This document shows, piece after piece, positions 19,128 through 26,703 of a stretch of DNA of 26,703 nucleotides. Source of the stretch: Paratrimastix pyriformis. Its lineage: Eukaryota; Preaxostyla; Paratrimastigidae. Location: the NCBI GenBank assembly GCA_027972325.1, contig JAPMOS010000339.1:1-26703 (forward strand). Reading direction: 5' to 3'. The translations under genes and the position numbers were made by a program. Each line of letters starts with the position of its first letter. Positions within the stretch are counted from its first letter, which is position 1. The notes beneath the pieces were generated by a model. The model saw nothing but the letters and a program-made list of their open reading frames with translations, was not told the origin of the DNA and did not search any database.

Positions 19128-19143
19128 GTGTGGCTATTACCCA
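19128..19143. promoter_or_regulatory. GTGGCTATTACCC motif upstream of the 19113 start
   Basis: The sequence GTGTGGCTATTACCC lies 15-30 bp upstream of the ATG at 19113. Its reverse complement, GGGTAATAGCCAC, recurs at 16821-16834, 17041-17054 and, as GGGTGATAGCCAC, at 24708-24721. Three of the four sites are within about 35 bp of a likely start codon. Confidence 0.4.
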
Positions 19144-19167
19144 AGGTTAGAGCCACTAAACCATCAA

Positions 19168-19965
19168 ATGTTTGTCGGGGGTACTAAAATCCATACCGGC
19201 GGTATGGATTTTCAATAGAAATCGAATTTTTCGAGGTGGTGTTCCGACATCATCCCAAGTGTTTTTTCGATGAAACTCATCGATTTGCATCATCAGAACC
19301 GGTATCGCGATGTTTGTCGGGGGTACTAAAATCCATACCGGCGGTATGGATTTTCAATAGAAATCGAATTTTTCGAGGTGGTGTTCTGACATCATCCCAA
19401 GTGTTTTTTCGATGAAACTCATCGATTTGCATCATCAGAACCGGTATCGCGATGTTTGTCGGGGGTACTAAAATCCATACCGGCGGTATGGATTTTCAAT
19501 AGAAATCGAATTTTTCGAGGTGGTGTTCCGACATCATCCCAAGTGTTTTTTCGATGAAACTCATCGATTTGCATCATCAGAACCGGTATCGCGATGTTTG
19601 TCGGGGGTACTAAAATCCATACCGGCGGTATGGATTTTCAATAGAAATCGAATTTTTCGAGGTGGTGTTCCGACATCATCCCAAGTGTTTTTCGATGAAA
19701 CTCATCGATTTGCATCATCAGAACCGGTATCGCGATGTTTGTCGGTACTAAAATCCATACCGGCGGTATGGATTTTCAATAGAAATCGAATTTTTCGAGG
19801 TGGTGTTCCGACATCATCCCAAGTGTTTTTTCGATGAAACTCATCGATTTGCATCATCAGAACCGGTATCGCGATGTTTGTCGGGGGTACTAAAATCCAT
19901 ACCGGCGGTATGGATTTTCAATAGAAATCGAATTTTTCGAGGTGGTGTTCTGACATCGAATTTTT
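19168..19965. repeat. 142-bp tandem repeat, about 5.6 copies, with palindromes
   Basis: Copies begin near 19171, 19313, 19455, 19597, 19738 and 19877, a period of 142 bp with two slightly shorter units. Each carries a 27-bp near-perfect palindrome, AAAATCCATACCG-G-CGGTATGGATTTT, and a smaller inverted repeat, TCGATGA-AAC-TCATCGA. Units differ at only a few positions, so the array is young or homogenised. It fills the gap between the minus-strand gene starting at 19113 and the plus-strand gene starting at 20053. Open frames read through it are repeats of one another and are not taken as genes. Confidence 0.95.
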
Positions 19966-20052
19966 CGAGGTGGTGGTGTTCTCATTCAACTCGCGAGGTG
20001 GACCTTACCCCGGGTTCTAACCTTTGTTAACGCGCCTTTTTGCCGTTTTCAG

Positions 20053-23000
20053 ATGAACTCGATCGATTGGAACCAGTTCCACACCCCCCAAGAAGCCATT
20101 GAGTATTGCGAGGGTGCGATCGGCCAGGACCCCCCGAAATGGGCCGAGGGTTACCAGGCGATCAATTGGTTTGTTTTTACTCGCTCCCTCGTTTTTCCGA
20201 AACTTGTTGTCATAGCTTCCGTCGACGCCTCTCCTCCCTCACCCAGCCGTTGGGCGCGGGGCTCATGACGCCCTACCATCTGGAGCTGATTCGACAGACT
20301 TTTGACGGCCTTTTCCGGCCGTCCTCACCTGATTCCGCCGGCAAAGACCTCCTCCTCGACATCGGTGGGGAGGAGGACGAGCCCGAACGCGAGGAGCCCT
20401 CGTCCGTATTTGCATCGCACCTCCGGCTCGGTGCTAAATTCGTTCTTTGTTAGGTCTCCCGCCCCCGCCGCCACGCACACCGCACCAGGAGCGCCCCCTG
20501 CCCCGACCCCTACCGCCCCGAAGGCCCCGACCGCCCTGACCGCCCGTCCGACGACGCCCGCCTCTGGCGCCGTCGAGCACAAGGACAAGGGAACTGGAGC
20601 CGCTCGGCCGTCTGTCGGAGCGGGTTCTGGCCTTTCCCAGCTGATTCTTTTTTGGATTTCAGAATCCTGGACGACGATGATGTGCCGAGCCCGCCCAAGC
20701 CCAAGAAGGCGGCCCCGGCGGCCGCCAAGCCCAAGAAGGATCGCGAGGCCCCCGAAGAAGGCAAGAAGGCGGCCCCGGTGGCCGCCAAGTCCAAGAAGGA
20801 GGCCGCCAAGGAGGCGAAGGCCGCGGCCCCGGCCCCCCCGCCACCGGCCCGCCGGAAGCCTGGGCCGCCTCATGAGGCCAAGGAGGCTGCGGAGGCGGAC
20901 GACGCCCCCCAGGAGGACGCCAGGCCGCGGCACCGGCACAAGCACCCGGCCCCAGTGGAGATCTCCTCCTCGTCGTCGGACGAGGGCGGCCGTGCCCCCG
21001 AACCCAAGGCGAAGGCCGAGCGCAAGCGGGCCCGGCCGACCGACCCGGACGACTTCTCCCCGGAGGCCGCTCGCCAAGTACTGCAGTCCGTCGTTGATCT
21101 CGTCAATGCGTACCTTGCGCGCCACCCTCCCTCCTCCCACCCCGCTCGCCAAGTAATGCAGTCCGTCGTTGATATCGTCAATGCGTACCTTGCGCGCCAC
21201 CCTGCCTCCTCCCACCACTCGTGACCTGTTTTCATCGTTTCCCTTTTTTTGAACAAGTTACTGACTGCACATTCCTTTCGCTTTGTTCGGGTTGTTAGGG
21301 GGGGGCTCTTCGATCTCTCTCTGTCGGAAAAGTGCCACGGCAAGAGGGCCCATGTGCTGCTGAGCTCCATCGACCCCTGCCCGAGCCTCGCCCGGCCCCT
21401 TGCCTACGAGCGCCTCGGAGCAATTGTGGAATGGTTCGAGAAGCTGGGAGCGGCCGTCCTGTTCAGCATAATCGTCCAAACGTCGGCCCTGGACGAGGCT
21501 CGATACCAGGTGGTCGACGGCTCGCACCGGTCTGACAATGCTCTTTTTTGGTGGATCGGCCTCTAATCGTGCCCCTAGGTTCCAGGTTGCGCGCATCATC
21601 GTGGACCCGCGCCGGGTCTCCGAGTTGCCGCCCGAGATCACCGCAGAACAGCGGACCGAGCTTCGCCAAAGGGTGGAGAAGCTCAACAAGCTACACCCCC
21701 AGATCCGGCAGGTCTCTTGCACGTTGTCTCCGCCCTCATAACAACGCACCTCTTCCCCCTGCACAGCACCTGAAGGAGGACTACATCGACGTGGCCGTTT
21801 ACAACACTCTCGATCCGGAGGCCATGCTCGAGCTGCAACATCGGGTCAACCTGCTTACTCACGACGCGCGGTTTGGAAGCAGCACCTTCGACGTCCTGCT
21901 GAACCTCAAGCGTGCATCCCTCCAAGTCTGTCGTCTCCCGTCTATTGATTATCATCACCCCACCTCCCCGCCCTTATCAGGCCCCCAAGCGCTACATCCG
22001 TGAGGATCCTGACTTTGCCACACATTTGGAACCCGCCCTCAAGGAGCTGCACTTCCCCAAAGGCGAAGACGCCCCGGCCAAGCTTGTGAAGATTCTGGAG
22101 TGCTTCTCCCTGGAGATGCTGTGTGCCCTCTCCCAGCTCCCGGTTGAGCGACAGCCGTCAGCCACGAACCTGTGGCGCATCTTTGAGGTCCGCATGCACC
22201 AACCATTTCCACGCTGCCGCTCACACGTCCTGCCCGCCAGGCCAGGGATGCGGAGATGAATCGGTGGCTTGCTCGCGCCATGTTGGAGGGGTCGTTCAGT
22301 GGTTCTGAGGCCACCTCTACTGCAGCGGCCGATCTCAAGAAGCCCATTCGGCAGGCCGAGCAGACCTTCATGCTGCTCGAGGCCCACGATGCAGCTGAGG
22401 TGGCCGCCGGAGACCACCCCCGTCCTCTACCTGCCCCCCGACGAGGCCGCCCGGGAGATCCTGCGGTGCCATCTCGTCCGGACCGAGACCTTTGCCTTCA
22501 TGAACTGCCTCAACGTGCGGCCCTTCCCATTCCGCAAGGGCAAGGTTCGACTCCCGGCCTTCTCCGAGGAGCTGGGTGAGCTGGGCTGCCCGTTCGAGCG
22601 CCTCAACGAGACGGACGTTGGCAACATGCCCCAGGAGATCACCTTCATGGACGGCCGGCGTCTCTCCGAGTTCGAGTTGGTCCTCGGCTACTGGCTGGGG
22701 TGGTGCGCGGCACAACTGCCACCGGCAATGCAGGACTACCTGATGCCCGAGCACTGCCCGTACGCCCGGCTCTGGGAGGAGATGGGCCACCACGACATCC
22801 CCCGTGCCAGCAAGCGCATGCTGAAGACCGTCGACCGGGAACTACGTGAGGAAAGGCGGGCACTCCGGGAGGAAGCCGCCTCCGAGCACCCAGAGCCGCC
22901 GAAGTCAGAGCCGGCCAAGCGGGCCACCCTGAAGGCGCTTCTTTCCCAAGCCGAGCCGACCTCCGAAGCCGAGGCCAAGGCGGCGGAGGCCGATGACGAG

Positions 23001-24533
23001 TATGAGGTCAAGGCCTGCGCACTCCCACCGGAGTCGGCCACCGAGGAAGCCCAGCCTTCGTCGAAACCGGTGCCCGAGCCCGAGCCCAAAGCCAAGCCCC
23101 GAGCCAGCCAGGCCAAGCCGCCGCAGCCCGCCCCCCAGGCCAAGCCGTCGCCTCAGCCCCAGCCGGCTCAGCCTCAACCCCAGACCCCGGCCCAGGCCCA
23201 GCAACAACACTCCAAGCCACCGCAGCAGCGTCAGTCGCCCAGGCCACCACCAAGCCCGCGTCCGCTGCGCCTCGTTCCGGCCCCCAGCTGCTTTCCGCAC
23301 CCGCGGAGGGCCACGATCCCTCATGGGAAAACCTTGGCCCGGTTCTACTGCGGGGATGCCGAAGCGATCTTGTTTCGCGCGAAGGATAATCCCGGCCGTG
23401 TCTGCAGTTTCCAACTTGTTGGATCCCCACTAACATCCTCGTTTCATTCAATAGACACTGTATACCTTGGCCGTGTTGGATGCTCCCTGGGGCATTACCG
23501 ACGACCCTCGAGACAGACCCACCCCGGACTACGGATCCCTGGCCCAGTACCTCGACTCGTTCATTGCCCCCAATGGTACCATCATCGTGATGGATACCGA
23601 GGCCAACCTGTCCCAGCAATGGACGCCGGCTCTCGAGTGCTTCAATTTCGTGAGCGATCACCGAATTCGTGCCATCTGGGGAAGTCCGTGATTCATTCCC
23701 TTCACAGATGCAATTGGTTTTTAACTTGTCCTTCTTCATCACTTCTTCGCGCAGATTACCTCGAGGAGGCCAACCCCCGGCCGTCGCTCTCACCGGGAGC
23801 CCCCCGCCCTGAGGAGGTGGAGCTGCCCATCGAGGTCTTCCAGCGAGGCCACGAGGGGCCCGTCAACTGGCGCTGGGATGTACTGTGCCCTTCTCCGAGT
23901 GCGAAGTTGGCCGAGATGAACGCCCGGGCCAACCCGCGCACCAACGCGGTCTACCTGCGGCACCAGGCGGGGCAGGCCCGCTTCGCCAAGCCGGCCGATC
24001 TTTACGTCTACCTCTTCCGCCGCTACGGAGGGCCGGGCCCTGTGTTGGACTGCTTCTGCGGCTGTGGGCCAGCTCTCTTGGCGGCAGAGGCCACCGGAAC
24101 GCGCGTTGATCTAATTGACCGGGCGCCTGCAGTGGAGAGCCTCATGATCGGCCACGTGCCTCCGGTGCTGGTGCACCGGCAGGACGAAGCATACCTGCCC
24201 CTCGAAGCCCACGAGACGGAGCTTTGCAACGTCGTTGCCCCCCCTGTCGACGAATGGGACCTGCATCTTCCTCTGCCCCCCCCTCAAGAAGACCCTGCCC
24301 CGCCTCAACAAGAAGAGCAGGCCTCCGAGCAGACCACCACCGCCGAGCAACAACAACAAGAGCAGGCCTTCGAGCTTCAAGACGACCAAGAGGGCCCCCT
24401 CATCCCCGCTCCCGATGATCAGCCTTATCAGTGGCCTCCTCCTTCCGACGAGCTCAACCCGCTGCTGGACCCGCTCAGTCCGGATGCTTTGGGCGAGGAC
24501 CTTCAGCCCGAGGAAATCGAGGACTTGCCGTAA
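20053..24533 (+). CDS. Large spliced gene with C-terminal DNA-methyltransferase-like domain
   Basis: Predicted exons: 20053-20172, 20247-20401, 20454-20609, 20663-21220, 21299-21529, 21579-21711, 21767-21925, 21981-22187, 22241-22399, 22446-23399, 23455-23683, 23755-24533. All 11 introns are GT-AG, 46-78 nt, and phase-compatible, giving 1279 codons without a stop. A TTTTCAG just before the ATG suggests a 5' UTR intron. The N-terminal third is disordered, with a Lys/Ala/Pro-rich, NLS-like part. The middle is helical and charged; a Pro/Gln linker follows. The C-terminal domain has AVLDAPWGI (about 950-958; DPPW-type motif IV), NGTIIVMDTEANL, FAKPADLYVYLFRRYG and VLDCFCGCGPALLAAEATG (from 1117; SAM-binding FxGxG). 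That order (IV before I) is the beta-class or MT-A70-like arrangement of N6-adenine/N4-cytosine enzymes. The tail is Gln/Pro/Glu-rich. The substrate is unknown. Confidence 0.7.
21068..21217 (+). repeat. 75-bp in-frame tandem duplication in exon 4
   Basis: The unit beginning CGCTCGCCAAGTA at 21068 repeats at 21143 with few changes. It codes twice for a 25-residue helix-like segment, ARQVLQSVVDLVNAYLARHP and then a PSS/ASSH end. The duplication keeps frame, and most differences between the copies are conservative (L/M, L/I). Confidence 0.9.
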
Positions 24534-24738
24534 CTTGTAATACAATCCCTCTTTTCGATCCTGATTTTTTTTTTTGGTTTGTTTTTTTCTAAGAAACACG
24601 ATACATCGAGAAATTGCCTCGATTGAACAACAAGCCACCGGGGCGGGATCGGGACCCGGAGGGGTCTGGGACCGGGAGTAGTGCTCGCTGGACGGGCTGC
24701 ATGACCAGGGTGATAGCCACTCCTGTGGCGCCTCTGAT
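24534..24738 (+). promoter_or_regulatory. T-rich 3' region and putative start motif of next gene
   Basis: After the stop at 24533 comes a T-rich stretch (24555-24590), probably 3' UTR or termination sequence. At 24708-24723, GGGTGATAGCCACTCC matches the motif seen before other starts and lies about 16 bp upstream of ATG 24739. No other gene is visible. Confidence 0.4.
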
Positions 24739-26503
24739 ATGGAGCCAATCGAAGTTGACGACCTCCTCCACCGCTTCCTGAGGAGGAGTTATTTTTCGGA
24801 GGTGATGATGGTGACGAGGCGGCACATGAGGAGGCCGAAGAGCCAGCCCTTGGAGACCTGGACCCCGCAGAAGCCGCCGAGATTGACGTCGTGGTTGATG
24901 TAGCAGCAGACGATGGTGATGTGGCTGATTATGGAAGCTACGACCGGACGGCGCGGGGGATCCACCTGATCCTTACCGGGGTGGAACGTCTGTTTTTTGG
25001 TTTTTTCGGGTCATGATCAATGCCCCCCCTTTGTCTCATTTTTCCAGTTCGGGAAGGATCACGCAGTTACCGGTCGAACTGTCTAAAACACGCCAATGAA
25101 GGGTTGTACCGCGTCGAGCGGGGAGTTCTGCAGCGGCTCCGCTTCGACCACGAGATCCGCGATCGGCCCATCTGGGTGCCCGTGATCTACCCGCTTGCCC
25201 GCCGTGTGCGCTTGCTGCGGCGCTTGCATGTCCAGCAGGGGCACCTCAACCGAGATGCCCTGATTGCCTACTCGAAGGGCCTCTTCTACATCCATGGCGT
25301 GGATCAGCTTGCGCGGGACATCATCGGGACGTGTGGCCAGTGCCAGAGCGTCCGGCCCACGTACGAGCATCCCAAGTACCACGCCTTGGTGGTCAACCGG
25401 CCCCTCGAGGTGGTCGAGCTCGACTGCGGCGGCTTCGAGATGAGCTGCCAGCCGCCTCGCGCGTTCTGCGTCCTGGTGGACCACTTCACGAGCTACATGT
25501 GGGCCGCCGCGACATGGGAGACGAAGGCCACCGGGCAGGAGGTGACCGACCTTCTCAGTCGTGTGTTCACCAGCGACGAGCCCAATCTGCTCCCCACCCG
25601 GATCGTGACCGACAATGGGACCGAGTTCGTCAACCAGCGCGTGGCCGAGTGGATCGCGTCTGTTCTGTGCGTTTCGGATTTGCTCTTCACAGTCATCAAC
25701 CCGCTCAGGAACAAGAACCTGCTGCCCGGGGTCCACATGGAGCACCACCGGTCGAGGCCGTACTACCCCAGTCTCATGGGAAGGCCGAGAACGCCGTCAA
25801 GAAGATCAAGAACCGGGTGATGAAGATGCGTATCGTGCCGGCCACCAACCGCGAGCTGCCGTGGCAGCCCTTCCTGCAGCCCGCCGTGCACCTGTACAAC
25901 ACGGCCACGGTTTCTTCGGTCTTCCAGCAACGCCCGGTTGTGATGATGGCGCTCTACCTCCCCGAGTACGAACAACTGGGCGACATGGCCCAGCTGCCGG
26001 ACAAGTTCGCCAACCTGACGGCCGCGGAGGTGCGCCAAATCAAGGAGGCCGTGGCGTTCTACCGGCACCGCGAGTACGGCTACATTGAGCGGCGCCGCAA
26101 CAAGGACCAAGAGACCATCGAGGAGGGGACTCGCGTCATGGTCGCCCCGCCTGCCAAATGGCGCCGGCCCGGCATTGGCAGGTTCTGCTGGTCCGGGAGG
26201 GTGGCGGAACGCATGCGTAACGGCACCTACGTCATCGAGTTTGAGGATCGGGTCAAGCCGGGCATTCCAAAGGTCTACGGGCGCAACAAGCTGCGGCCTT
26301 ACGATGCCACCTTCGATGCCCCGCTCCCTGCTGCGGGAGGCGCTCTGGTCCCCGTCGTTGATCGCCGGCGTCACGCGCCCCAGAATAAAACACCCCCAAC
26401 CCCACCATCCCCACCACCGCCCCCGTCCCGCAGTTTTCCGGTCCGGTTTTCTGCAAAAACAAAAATGATCTTATACGAATGCTCGAGGAGGGGGTGGGGG
26501 TGA
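24739..26503 (+). mobile_element. Retroviral-type integrase (Ty3/gypsy or Ginger kin)
   Basis: An acidic N-terminal part (about 24780-24990) precedes an H-x4-H-x29-C-x2-C zinc-binding domain (about 25227-25343) with RRLHVQQGHLNRDALIAY and GTCGQCQS. The rve catalytic core follows, showing VVELDCGG and IVTDNGTEFVN (two acidic active-site positions) and further on a GKAENAVKKIK block. The C-terminal part, with EGTRVMVAPPAKW and NGTYVIEFEDRV and ending VYGRNKLRPYD, resembles the GPY/F-type end of gypsy integrases. No reverse transcriptase, protease, capsid or polymerase lies beside it. Short introns like those of the neighbouring gene are plausible, and some Ginger DNA transposons with this integrase type have introns. 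All parts are present, but it is not one open frame, with one or two breaks or introns. No LTRs or terminal repeats were found. Confidence 0.7.
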
Positions 26504-26703
26504 AATCGTTGGAGGGGGCCATCAACGGCACAATCGGGCTCGGGGGGTGGGGTGGGGGGGGGGGGGGAGGGGGCTGCGTGCATTACCAGTTTTCTCCCAG
26601 AGGATCCCCAAAACCGGCTCTCGCTCACCCCCCCCCCCCCCGTTCATGAACGCCCTGTGCACTCTGTTCTTGTCGACGCCCCGTCCATACAAAACCGGAA
26701 ACA
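26504..26703. other. G- and C-homopolymer-rich flank, no gene
   Basis: The stretch holds a G-rich run (about 26540-26572) and a C run (about 26627-26641) flanking a short unique segment. The two could pair on one strand and could also be assembly weak points. Two copies of an AAAACCGG motif are present (26611 and 26693 area). No coding sequence is supported. Confidence 0.6.

Noticed and set aside
19168-19965. CRISPR array
   Set aside because: The 142-bp unit repeats head to tail with no unique spacers, and there are no cas genes.
22269-24533. A single uninterrupted 754-residue open frame
   Set aside because: The DAPW motif and its surrounding strand are in another frame between 23455 and 23683, bounded by good splice sites. 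The two intron lengths (55 and 71 nt) sum to a multiple of three, which is why the frame stays open by accident.
20053-24533. Bacterial restriction-modification methyltransferase
   Set aside because: Eleven short phase-compatible introns and the disordered Lys/Pro-rich regions are eukaryotic features, and no restriction enzyme or specificity subunit is near.
24739-26503. Integrase of a Polinton-type element
   Set aside because: No protein-primed DNA polymerase, packaging ATPase, protease or capsid gene lies anywhere in the window.
1-26703. tRNA or rRNA genes, or assignment to a named species
   Set aside because: No cloverleaf or conserved rRNA segment was seen, and the genes recognised are too poorly known to fix the lineage.

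Overview
The window reads as nuclear DNA of a GC-rich unicellular eukaryote, perhaps an alga or other protist. The signs are several multi-exon genes with very short GT-AG introns (about 46-78 nt), an RNase H-bearing LINE, degraded retroelement pieces, long low-complexity tracts and no bacterial operon structure. I cannot name the species.

Left part (1-4.5 kb): degraded repeat DNA. It holds two rearranged fossils of one LTR-type gag-protease element (about 340-760 on minus and 2256-4183 on plus, plus an inverted 115-bp duplicate), an unidentified minus-strand remnant with an Arg/Ser-rich tail (about 1400-2094), and a scrap of a DDE_Tnp_4/Harbinger-like transposase (about 4186-4470, minus). 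The scrap is cut on one side by the gag-protease fossil and on the other by the LINE.

Middle (4.5-12.5 kb): one damaged LINE on minus, ending in a (CA)n tail at 4471-4496. Reading 5'-3' along minus it has a cysteine-protease-like domain resembling USP deubiquitinases, an AP-type endonuclease, reverse transcriptase, RNase H, a zinc knuckle, and a C-terminal region resembling the PCIF1/viral adenine methyltransferase fold. The two extra domains are the unusual part.

12.5-19.1 kb: ordinary-looking genes. A spliced single-pass membrane protein gene (12527-13554, minus) lies head to head with a proline-rich gene (about 13600-14841, plus). Two tandem paralogues of unknown function follow on minus (15131-16806 and 17133-19113). 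They share their C-terminal domain and an intron position but have unrelated low-complexity N-terminal halves, one of them a run of about 58 LPEP repeats.

19.1-26.7 kb: a 142-bp tandem repeat (about 5.6 copies), each unit carrying a 27-bp near-perfect palindrome, separates the minus-strand paralogue from a long plus-strand gene. That gene (20053-24533, 12 predicted exons, 11 phase-compatible introns, 1279 codons) ends in a DNA-methyltransferase-like domain with DAPW and FCGCG motifs. About 200 bp downstream, in the same direction, is a retroviral-type integrase (about 24739-26503) with zinc-binding, catalytic-core and C-terminal parts. An intact intron-rich methyltransferase gene next to an integrase, behind a palindromic satellite, is the best candidate here for an undescribed mobile or chromatin-modifying system. 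All functional assignments are by eye from motifs.
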